Below, in pieces: positions 1 to 6,172 of a stretch of 8,802 nucleotides of DNA. The notes under the pieces were generated by a model. The model made no database searches and was not told the origin of the DNA. It saw nothing but the letters and a program-made list of their open reading frames with translations. The stretch is from CAYRMV01 sp964425255 (GTDB taxonomy: Bacteria > Bacteroidota > Bacteroidia > Flavobacteriales_D > Crocinitomicaceae). Both the position numbers and the translations under genes were made by a program. The stretch spans positions 1 to 8,802 of the forward strand of contig CAYRMV010000133.1 of NCBI GenBank assembly GCA_964425255.1. The letters are read 5' to 3'. Within the stretch, counting starts at the first letter, position 1. Each line of letters begins with the position of its first letter.

Positions 1-189
1 ATCTTGCCATATTCAACGATCCGAACAAGTGCATCAATTGGTGGAACACCCGAATATGACATAAAGCCTGATGACCCAAATGACAATTCTGTTGTTTTTG
101 CTTACGGAAAGAAAAACTTATGGTTAAATAAGAATGCAGAAAAGTTATTAGAAGCGATGTTTAATAGACTAAAAGAAACAGCAAAATAA
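1..189 (+). CDS. 3' end of an unrecognised gene (truncated by the window edge)
   Basis: The reading frame is open from the first base and ends with TAA at 187-189, so 62 residues of a C-terminus are visible. There is a TTG near the edge, but nothing supports it as a start, and the gene probably begins outside the window. The visible part is hydrophilic, with a stretch rich in Asp, Pro and Asn (around PDDPNDNS) followed by a predicted helix (NAEKLLEAMFNRLKE). No catalytic motif or transmembrane segment is seen, and I do not recognise the family. It has the same orientation as the downstream restriction-type operon and similar AT-rich composition, so it could belong to the same island, but about 490 bases separate them. 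Confidence 0.45.
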   Translation: MLPYSTIRTSASIGGTPEYDIKPDDPNDNSVVFAYGKKNLWLNKNAEKLLEAMFNRLKETAK

Positions 190-441
190 TAAACACTGAT
201 ACATACACTTGCAAAATTAAATTGTCCCGAAATTTGTTAAAACCTTTAGAATAATTATATCCTCAAGCACCTTACCTATTCTAATCGCCAATTATTTAGA
301 TGGTTTTATTCTAACTCAAACTTGGATAAATGGGTGAGCAAAGGTTTAAAATTTAAGTTAAAAGATTTATTTTAAAGTTGTTGATTTATCTAGTAGAACA
401 AAATATTAGATCTATTTTTTAAACAATGCATCTATAAAATT

Positions 442-449
442 TAAATTTG
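442..449 (+). promoter_or_regulatory. possible Bacteroidota -7 element (TAAATTTG)
   Basis: TAAATTTG fits the Bacteroidota -7 consensus TAnnTTTG. No TTG was found at the usual 17-23 base spacing upstream, and such matches are common by chance in this AT-rich stretch. If used, transcription would begin near 455-460, leaving a 5' leader of over 200 bases that covers the small ORF at 538-678. Confidence 0.15.
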
Positions 450-537
450 AGAACATTCATTTAAAAGTAATGACTAAAGTAGGACATTTAATATGAAAGA
501 AATCAGTAGATAAGGCAGCCACTTTATATAAAAAAGA

Positions 538-678
538 ATGAAAGAATTTAGCATTAATGTTTCTACCAAAATGAAAGCGAGCAAACTTTTTTTGCCTGCA
601 TTAACAGTTGTAATTTTAATGTGCTATAGGATAAAAGATTTTTTTTTAGATGTTAAGTTAGAAACTGAGTCTAATTAA
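538..678 (+). CDS. possible 46-residue membrane or leader peptide
   Basis: An ATG at 538 opens a 46-codon frame that stops at 676-678, one base before the methyltransferase ATG at 680. The peptide starts with a basic, polar segment, then has one hydrophobic run (LFLPALTVVILMCY, residues 17-30) and an acidic tail. It could be a single-pass membrane peptide or a leader whose translation couples to the methyltransferase; a second ATG at 571 would give a 35-residue version. No Shine-Dalgarno sequence is visible, and an open frame of this length is not unlikely by chance. I do not recognise any relative. The close abutment to the next gene is the main reason to list it. Confidence 0.2.
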   Translation: MKEFSINVSTKMKASKLFLPALTVVILMCYRIKDFFLDVKLETESN

Positions 679-679
679 A

Positions 680-2251
680 ATGAAAGATCAATTAAAGCCA
701 TATAAAAACGAATTACCCAGCCAATTCTCGGAAAGGTTAGGAATTAAATACTCTATTCTTGTTTCGAAAATGCAAAAGAAAGAACTTGGTCAGTTTTTTA
801 CTTCTGCTATTCTGGCAAAATTCATGTCGTCCAAAGCAGATATTATAATTCAGGACAACATTAAAATTCTCGACCCCGGATGCGGTGTGTTAACACTTTC
901 TTGTGCTCTTATTGAATCCATTGTCGATAATAATATTAAAGTTAAAAGAATAGAACTAGATGCATTTGATTTAGATTCTTCACTAACGAATTCAATTAAT
1001 CTTGTTTCTCAATACTTAAATTCATGGTGTAAGAAAAAAAAAATAGATTTAATTATAAATTATAAGAACTCAGATTTTATTCTTTTTAATGAACATTTAA
1101 TTAAAAAAGGTTCTGGATCACAGATTTACGATTTTATAATTTCGAACCCTCCTTATTTTAAAGTCAGAAAGAATGATCCGCGACTTAGGGTCTTCAATTA
1201 CGTCCTGCAAGGTCAGCAGAATATATACGGTCTATTCTTGCTGGCATCATCAAAACTCCTAAGCATCAATGGACAACTAATTTTTGTTATTCCAAGAAGC
1301 TTTACTTCTGGCTTGTATTTTCAAAGTTTCAGGGAATTATTTCTGAAAAATGTAATCATTGAAGAATTTCATATATTCAATTCTCGAAAAGAAGGATTTA
1401 AACGAGATCAAGTGCTGCAAGAGAATATTATTTTGAAAGCTAGCAGAAAAAAATCCAATAATTCTCAAAATTTAATTACAATAACATCATCTTTTGGGGT
1501 CATGGATCTTGACAAATTAGTTGAAAGAGAATATTATAGTGGACAACTAATAAAAAAAATAGGTGATTTAACGGTAATACATTTACCAGTTAACTTTAAA
1601 CAAGAAGAGGCGATGCAATTGTTTGCAACTTGGACGAACAACCTCAACGCAATTGGAATGAAAGTTTCGACAGGACCTGTTGTACCATTTAGATCAAAGA
1701 AGTATATCAAACATCGAAAATCACATTCGCAAAATTGTGTTCCACTGCTATGGATGCATAATTGCAAAAAAATGGTACTTGAATGGCCTTTGAATAAAGC
1801 TGAAAAAGAATCTTGGATACTCGATAACTCGCAATCAAACTGCAAGACAATTGTTAATCAGAACTATATTTTTCTACGAAGATTCAGTTCAAAAGACGAT
1901 GAATCCAAACTTATTGCATCACCACATATTAAAGAAAATTTACAATTTGAAAAAATCGGAGTAGAAAACCATTTAAATTACCTCCATAAAATTCACGGTA
2001 ACATGGATGTAAAAGAGTTATTTGGCCTATCTGTTTTATATAACAGCTCATTATTTGATTCATACTTTAGAGCACTAACAGGAAACACACAAATTAGTGC
2101 AACAGAATTAAATTCCACTCCATTACCAAGTATTGAAATAATAAGAACAATTGGAGAACAATATTTGTCGCTGAACGGTAAAGGATTGAACGAAATTGAT
2201 AACATTGTGAACTCAGTATTTGGACTACCAAAAAACTTGAAGAATGAATAA
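680..2251 (+). CDS. Type II N6-adenine DNA methyltransferase, BsuBI/PstI (Eco57I-like) family
   Basis: Predicted to transfer a methyl group from S-adenosylmethionine to adenine in DNA, as the modification half of a restriction-type system. Visible motifs in order are a motif X-like segment LGQFFTS (36-42), the SAM-binding motif I DPGCGVL (65-71), and the amino-methyltransferase motif IV SNPPY (155-159). Then comes IPRSFTSGLYFQSFR (204-218), a segment characteristic of the BsuBI/PstI methylases as I remember them. The target-recognition half carries STGPVVPFR (330-338) and QISATELNSTPLPS (471-484), also family-typical. The length of 523 is close to the roughly 500 residues of M.PstI and M.BsuBI, so the gene appears intact. 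An in-frame stop at 659-661 makes ATG 680 the first possible ATG. The 3' end overlaps the next gene by 8 bases. The known relatives methylate CTGCAG; the specificity here is unproven. Confidence 0.93.
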   Translation: MKDQLKPYKNELPSQFSERLGIKYSILVSKMQKKELGQFFTSAILAKFMSSKADIIIQDNIKILDPGCGVLTLSCALIESIVDNNIKVKRIELDAFDLDSSLTNSINLVSQYLNSWCKKKKIDLIINYKNSDFILFNEHLIKKGSGSQIYDFIISNPPYFKVRKNDPRLRVFNYVLQGQQNIYGLFLLASSKLLSINGQLIFVIPRSFTSGLYFQSFRELFLKNVIIEEFHIFNSRKEGFKRDQVLQENIILKASRKKSNNSQNLITITSSFGVMDLDKLVEREYYSGQLIKKIGDLTVIHLPVNFKQEEAMQLFATWTNNLNAIGMKVSTGPVVPFRSKKYIKHRKSHSQNCVPLLWMHNCKKMVLEWPLNKAEKESWILDNSQSNCKTIVNQNYIFLRRFSSKDDESKLIASPHIKENLQFEKIGVENHLNYLHKIHGNMDVKELFGLSVLYNSSLFDSYFRALTGNTQISATELNSTPLPSIEIIRTIGEQYLSLNGKGLNEIDNIVNSVFGLPKNLKNE

Positions 2252-3857
2252 AATTGAAGAAGCACAAAGTATTTTAAAAGATTTAGGTCTTCCGGAAGGA
2301 CAACAAAACAAAGTTTCGGCATTAACTTTTCTTGCATTATGCGGTATTTCTCCTGATGATGATTGGAAACATGCTAAACGAAAAAGTCTTACTCTGACCA
2401 AAGGTATTATGACTTTTGTAAATGAAGCATATGGACAAAATTATAAGCAGAACACCCGAGAATCTTTTAGAAAAGACGCAATTAATCCATTTTTACAAAA
2501 TCAGATAATTGACTTAAATCCGGATGATCCGGATTTATCACCTCAAAGTTCGAATACTCATTACGCAATTAAAGAATTGGTGATCGAAACTTTAAGGCAC
2601 TACGATACTGATAGTTGGGAAAGTGCAATTGAAAGGTTTAATAAATTTCAATTTACTGAAAACATCGAACAAACAGCTTTGGTTGAAAATATTTCTATAA
2701 GAAATTATAAGTCAATTGAAGAGATGGAATTAGAACTAGGGCGTTTCAATGTATTCATAGGTGCTAATGGTAGTGGTAAATCAAATATTCTAGAGGCCAT
2801 CGCAATGATTAGTGCGTCAAAAGCAAACGACTTGGATCTAGAAGGACTTATAAATAGGGGAGTAAGAATTGCTAATCCAAAACTTACATTGAGTTCATTT
2901 TTAGGTAAGCCGTCGAAAAAAGAAATTACAATAGAAGTGTTATTCAATGATAATGGACAAAAGGCTCAAATTAAATCGATTTTCGAAAGCTCAAATATTA
3001 ACGATATTTATGCTAAATGGATTGATAAAGAACTAGATTCAAAAAAATCAAATCAATTTCTTAACTGGCTAATTGAAACCGTTGAAAAAGGCGAAAAACT
3101 GACAGAAGAAAATCTAATTACAAAACTAAATGAATCATTGGCAATAAATGATAGCCAACAAGAGAAAAAATACACTGACTTATTATCTGACTATGCAATT
3201 TATAATTTATCGACTCAAACACTAAGAGGGTTGCAAGCTGACAGCAATAAGGTTCCACTTGGCATTCATGGTGAGGGGCTTGATATTTTGTTAAGTAACT
3301 TCAATAATTATGAATATTCTAAACTATTGAAATGTAAGATTTTCTTTAATTGGCTAGATCAAATCATTTTTGATAAAAAAGATGAGTACAAACATTCCGG
3401 TTACAAACTTGGAAAAAGTAATTCAACGCTATATTTTCATGATAAATTCATGCAAAAGAAGAACAACCTGTTCTCTGCGGAGAATGCTAATGAAGGTATT
3501 TTACACGTGATCTTTTATTTAGCTTTATTTATTAGCAATAAAACGCCAGATTTTTTTGCTATTGATAATATTGAAACAGCCTTGAATCCTAGCTTATGCC
3601 GCTATTTGATAAAAGAACTTTCCAGTCTATCAAAAGAACGAGGTAAACAAGCAATTATTACTACTCATAATCCAGCAATTCTTGATGGTTTAAATTTAAA
3701 TGATGAATCACAGAGGCTTTTCGAAGTCTATCGCACTGATGAAGGATTGACCAAGGTCCGGCGAATTAAATTTAAACAAGGGATTAGTGAAAAAGATTAT
3801 AAACTCTCAGAAATGTGGATGAAAGGTTTATTAGGTGCCATTCCTAAAGAATTTTAA
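2244..3857 (+). CDS. Fusion of BsuBI/PstI endonuclease N-terminal HTH domain with an OLD/ABC-type AAA ATPase
   Basis: Residues 1-135 resemble the N-terminal helix-turn-helix domain of BsuBI/PstI restriction enzymes: IEEAQSILKDLGLPEGQQN (4-22), ISPDDDWKHAK (35-45), YGQNYKQNTRESFRK (63-77) and SWESAIERF (124-132) line up with R.PstI as I recall it. The catalytic endonuclease domain that normally follows is absent. Instead, residues 147-537 form an AAA_15/AAA_21-type ATPase: NISIRNYKSIEE (149-160), Walker A GANGSGKS (173-180), a helical insertion (about 240-320), a signature-like segment ENANEGIL (413-420), Walker B FFAIDNIE (437-444) and a switch histidine in TTHNPAILDGL (473-483). The Walker B Asp is followed by Asn rather than Glu. 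The ATG lies inside the end of the methyltransferase gene (ATGAATAA, 2244-2251), suggesting translational coupling. The likely role is an ATPase that senses DNA or phage and controls the TOPRIM-like protein encoded next. The fold assignments are solid; the role is inference. Confidence 0.9.
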   Translation: MNKIEEAQSILKDLGLPEGQQNKVSALTFLALCGISPDDDWKHAKRKSLTLTKGIMTFVNEAYGQNYKQNTRESFRKDAINPFLQNQIIDLNPDDPDLSPQSSNTHYAIKELVIETLRHYDTDSWESAIERFNKFQFTENIEQTALVENISIRNYKSIEEMELELGRFNVFIGANGSGKSNILEAIAMISASKANDLDLEGLINRGVRIANPKLTLSSFLGKPSKKEITIEVLFNDNGQKAQIKSIFESSNINDIYAKWIDKELDSKKSNQFLNWLIETVEKGEKLTEENLITKLNESLAINDSQQEKKYTDLLSDYAIYNLSTQTLRGLQADSNKVPLGIHGEGLDILLSNFNNYEYSKLLKCKIFFNWLDQIIFDKKDEYKHSGYKLGKSNSTLYFHDKFMQKKNNLFSAENANEGILHVIFYLALFISNKTPDFFAIDNIETALNPSLCRYLIKELSSLSKERGKQAIITTHNPAILDGLNLNDESQRLFEVYRTDEGLTKVRRIKFKQGISEKDYKLSEMWMKGLLGAIPKEF

Positions 3858-3859
3858 AT

Positions 3860-4507
3860 ATGAGAATTGGTATTATTTGTGAAGGTCATTCTGATAGAGC
3901 TGTAATTGAGAATTTATTAAAGGGTCTTAAAGGATTTGACTCCTCAGAATTTGTTCCTATTCGGCCTCAAAGTGATTTTGATGAAACAGATTTAGCAAAC
4001 TTACCAGAGGATAGCTTCGGTGGATGGGATGCCGTAAAAAAAGAATGTGAGAGACAAACGAAAATTCGGGAATTCCTAAGTATTGAAGGGCAAGATTTTG
4101 TTGTTGTTCAAATAGATTCAGCTGAAGCACATCTTTTTGGAGTAAATAAGCCAACTAAAGATTCTAACTATTCAACAAACCTAAGAAATGCTATTGTTCA
4201 AAAAATTGATCAATGGTTGACAGGTATTTCTTCATCATTAATATTACATGCTGTGACAATAGAGGAGATGGAGGCTTGGGTGTTAACTATTTATGAAAAC
4301 CGAAATTCAACGCTGAGTGCCGATCCAAAAGTTCGTTTAAAGTACGTTCTATCGAGGCAAAAAATTAATTACCGTCACGACTATACAGGTTTCAAAACAA
4401 TATCAAATTCATTCTCAAAGAAAAAAAATTTTCGAGTAAAAAATTTCGTCGCAAATAACGAAAGTTTGAAAGACTTTTGTGAGGAGGTAATAGAAAAAAT
4501 TATATAA
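3860..4507 (+). CDS. DUF4276/TOPRIM-like protein, probable nuclease or effector partner of the ATPase
   Basis: This 215-residue protein begins with a TOPRIM-like strand and acidic loop, GIICEGHSDRAVIENLL (4-20), with E8 in the place of the conserved metal-binding glutamate. A second hydrophobic strand ends in acidic residues, FVVVQIDSAEAH (80-91), with D86 and E89 where TOPRIM nucleases usually have DxD. IEEMEAWVL (134-142) is typical of DUF4276-type proteins as I know them. It starts 2 bases after the ATPase stop, so the two are surely co-transcribed and probably form a complex. In OLD, PARIS and related systems an ABC-type ATPase controls a TOPRIM nuclease, fused or encoded next door, and this pair has the same arrangement. 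The family name is moderately sure; nuclease activity is inferred, and the altered second acidic motif makes it less certain. No membrane segment or signal peptide is seen. Confidence 0.83.
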   Translation: MRIGIICEGHSDRAVIENLLKGLKGFDSSEFVPIRPQSDFDETDLANLPEDSFGGWDAVKKECERQTKIREFLSIEGQDFVVVQIDSAEAHLFGVNKPTKDSNYSTNLRNAIVQKIDQWLTGISSSLILHAVTIEEMEAWVLTIYENRNSTLSADPKVRLKYVLSRQKINYRHDYTGFKTISNSFSKKKNFRVKNFVANNESLKDFCEEVIEKII

Positions 4508-4524
4508 GAGATTCTAAAAACCAC

Positions 4525-4544
4525 AAATTTTAAACTAAAAATTT
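4525..4544 (+). terminator. weak A/T-only inverted repeat after the defence operon
   Basis: AAATTTT (4525-4531) and AAAATTT (4538-4544) are complementary across a 6-base loop, starting 17 bases after the stop at 4507. The stem has no G or C and no clear U-tract follows it, so a functional terminator is doubtful. It is listed because it is the only hairpin seen between the island genes and the next gene. Confidence 0.18.
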
Positions 4545-4595
4545 CAAATCGAGCAATAGCACTCCTAAGTATTGCAAAAAAATAACCCCAACCCC

Positions 4596-4913
4596 ATGCA
4601 AACCCCCAACCTCATCGATTCCATGCCAGCTGGAACTGGCAACAAGCGCTTGGTGAATGATACGAGCGTGTATTACAAAGGCCTCATTGGGATGATCTTG
4701 TGTGTTTTGCCCGGTGCGCTCATCGGCTTGGTCTTGATCAAAGTCAGTTTGGATCAGGCGCAAGATGCCTTAACGACTTACCAACAAGCACCCCAAGAGT
4801 ATAAACAGAGTTCCTACGAGCTGCTGCTGCAAGGAAGACGCTTTGCCCGTATCGGTCTGGCCATTTTTATCCTGGAAATCGTCGCGCTTGTTATCTTTAT
4901 GGGGATGAATTGA
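4596..4913 (+). CDS. two-helix membrane protein resembling Bacteroidota CCC-motif/DUF4190-type proteins
   Basis: 105 residues from ATG 4596. Residues 1-25 are polar, the first hydrophobic helix is roughly 29-49 (GLIGMILCVLPGALIGLVLI), a soluble loop with a Tyr/Gln-rich stretch spans 53-78, and the second helix runs from about 84 to the end (IGLAIFILEIVALVIFMGM). The order helix, PGxxIGLVLxxVSL, Y-rich loop, GRRFARIGL, helix is that of small Bacteroidota inner-membrane proteins annotated as CCC-motif or DUF4190-like; the cysteine triplet itself is missing. Function is unknown. An upstream TTG at 4572 would add eight poor residues, and ATG 4596 is preferred. The gene is much richer in GC than the operon before it (32 of 60 bases at 4681-4740 against 18 of 60 at 4441-4500), so it probably belongs to the host backbone. 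Confidence 0.6.
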   Translation: MQTPNLIDSMPAGTGNKRLVNDTSVYYKGLIGMILCVLPGALIGLVLIKVSLDQAQDALTTYQQAPQEYKQSSYELLLQGRRFARIGLAIFILEIVALVIFMGMN

Positions 4914-4964
4914 TGGGGGAAGAAGTAAATTAGGCTAAAACTCATTAGAGATCGAACACCTAAC

Positions 4965-5642
4965 ATGAATGAAATGAAAACAATTTTAAGCGCTTTGTTC
5001 CTTTGCATGACAATTTATTCCATCGCGCAAAAGGATGTTACCATCAACACGTCTAGAAAAAATATCGTGCCTCAAGCAGTTTTGGATGTTGAATCAACTC
5101 AAACACTTTATGCGGGTCAGGAATACACATTTAATGTCACAACGAGTGGTAATTATGATATCAGAATAACTGCACAAAATGCAAAAATTGAGTTCGTTGA
5201 ATTAAGCAAAAAAATGACTGGAGGCTTGATTTATAAAGTCACGCCAATTGCTCCTGGTAAATTGTCTATGACCGTCTGGAATGTAATAGATGCAAAAACA
5301 AAATGCTCGTTGATAGGGCGTAATTTCGATGTTATTGATTATCCGGTTCCGCCAATTCAATTATCCAATCAAACAGGCGGACAGTTCATTGAACAAATGC
5401 AAGATTCCACCAACATTACATGTGCCTATCCACGCGAACAGGGAATTTTCGAGTCTTACGAGATCAAATCATGGAAAGCAACTATTGGAGACAAGACTTT
5501 TACCGGAGAAGGGTCAATGCTTTCTGAAGAAATCATTCAATACATCAATCAAGTGGATAATGAATTCATGCATATGGTGGTAGAACTGAACAAAAACAAA
5601 ACCGGCCATCAAAGCTCTGAGGCGATATACCTGATTAAATAA
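4965..5642 (+). CDS. secreted protein resembling the C-terminal domains of GldM
   Basis: The N-terminus is a signal peptide (basic start, hydrophobic TILSALFLCMTIYSIA, probable cleavage near residue 22), so the product is exported to the periplasm or beyond. Residues 45-122 read as a beta-sandwich (LYAGQEYTFNVTTSGNYDI, then YKVTPIAPGKLSMTVWNV). Residues 121-225 contain FDVIDYPVPPIQ, a glycine-containing turn, SYEIKSWKATIGD and a final strand, an arrangement like the last domains of the gliding/type IX secretion protein GldM. GldM itself is about 500 residues and has an N-terminal membrane helix and a helical bundle; both are missing here, so this is a stand-alone relative, not gldM. ATG 4974 is an equally good start. 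It lies 22 bases before a lipoprotein gene and probably starts a three-gene operon. The fold similarity is moderately sure; the function is unknown. Confidence 0.68.
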   Translation: MNEMKTILSALFLCMTIYSIAQKDVTINTSRKNIVPQAVLDVESTQTLYAGQEYTFNVTTSGNYDIRITAQNAKIEFVELSKKMTGGLIYKVTPIAPGKLSMTVWNVIDAKTKCSLIGRNFDVIDYPVPPIQLSNQTGGQFIEQMQDSTNITCAYPREQGIFESYEIKSWKATIGDKTFTGEGSMLSEEIIQYINQVDNEFMHMVVELNKNKTGHQSSEAIYLIK

Positions 5643-5664
5643 AAATATCACTCAATAAGATGCT

Positions 5665-6159
5665 ATGATAAAAACAATCCCTTTTCTTCTTCTGACTGCA
5701 TTGCTGCTTGCTTGCCAAGGAAAAGAGGCGGTAGACCAACAAGCGGAATTGAAGTTGTATTACCTCACTTGTTGGAATCGCGGTAACTCTCCAGATACAC
5801 TTGACTACAACAAAATCTGCAAGGTTGACCCGAGAGACAGCATGTTAGCACGTAAACACTTTTTTTACAGGAATCAACAACATGTTGTAGAAATGTATAC
5901 CAGCGATTATCACGCTCCTATTGATGGCGGAAGTTTATATTACGCATTGGACAGCTTAGGTGTGTTTTATGGTAAATCGACAACATGGCCAGGTTTTTCC
6001 AAGCTTTCATCGAACAATGACAGCATAAACGACCTGATTAGCACAGCCTTGGGTTTTGTTTTATCGGAATCATCGTTGCATTGTTATCATTGCCGTGAAG
6101 AGTTCATGCACAATGAGCCGGAAATTCAAAGGAAAGAGCCGGAAGTTAAGGCTGAATAG
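5665..6159 (+). CDS. putative lipoprotein with a C-terminal CxxC
   Basis: The N-terminus is a lipoprotein signal: a basic start, hydrophobic core, and lipobox LLAC with C17 as the lipidated residue (residues 14-17), followed by QGKE. The mature part of about 148 residues is mixed alpha/beta, with an aromatic stretch YYLTCWNRG (32-40) and PIDGGSLYYALDSLG (85-99). Near the C-terminus is C140-Y-H-C143, followed by a charged tail rich in Glu and Lys. The CxxC could bind a metal or form a disulfide, but no thioredoxin fold is evident. I do not recognise the family; it is probably a periplasm-facing lipoprotein. It lies 22 bases after the GldM-like gene and 13 bases before the next gene, consistent with one operon. 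Confidence 0.72.
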   Translation: MIKTIPFLLLTALLLACQGKEAVDQQAELKLYYLTCWNRGNSPDTLDYNKICKVDPRDSMLARKHFFYRNQQHVVEMYTSDYHAPIDGGSLYYALDSLGVFYGKSTTWPGFSKLSSNNDSINDLISTALGFVLSESSLHCYHCREEFMHNEPEIQRKEPEVKAE

Positions 6160-6172
6160 AAGCAAAAGAAAC

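Larger units (their letters stand above)
190..679. other. AT-rich intergenic stretch before the defence operon
   Basis: About 490 bases with stops in all frames apart from one short candidate ORF (538-678). It is very AT-rich, with A/T palindromes such as the 12-base one at 437-448. I see no tRNA, no clear GC-rich terminator hairpin after the gene ending at 189, and no convincing controller-protein (C-box) repeats of the sort found before some restriction-modification operons. The promoter of the methyltransferase operon should lie here. Confidence 0.6.

Noticed and set aside
2244..2251. Possible frameshift between the methyltransferase and ATPase genes
   Set aside because: The methyltransferase has its full family length and the ATPase has its own proper start and complete N-terminal domain, so the 8-base overlap is normal coupling, not a broken fusion.
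1534..2337. Minus-strand open frames at 1534-1845 and 1993-2337
   Set aside because: They lie wholly or mostly inside the methyltransferase gene, whose motifs are unmistakable, and show no domain of their own.
2705..4154. Minus-strand open frames at 2705-2947 and 3957-4154
   Set aside because: They are opposite the ATPase Walker A region and the TOPRIM-like gene, and are explained as antisense shadows.
4572..4595. TTG start giving an eight-residue longer form of the 4596 gene
   Set aside because: The extra residues are a low-complexity Gln/Lys/Asn/Pro run, and the ATG at 4596 is a better start before a normal N-terminus.
4530..5008. Minus-strand frames at 4530-4763 and 4814-5008
   Set aside because: They run antisense to the two-helix membrane protein gene and its flank, without supporting motifs.
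5329..5583. 84-codon plus-strand frame inside the GldM-like gene
   Set aside because: Out-of-frame shadow with no recognisable sequence.
6056..6172. N-terminal extension of the 6173 gene overlapping the lipoprotein gene
   Set aside because: It reads through the lipoprotein coding sequence in another frame and gives an unlikely Arg/Lys/Cys-rich segment before a natural membrane helix.
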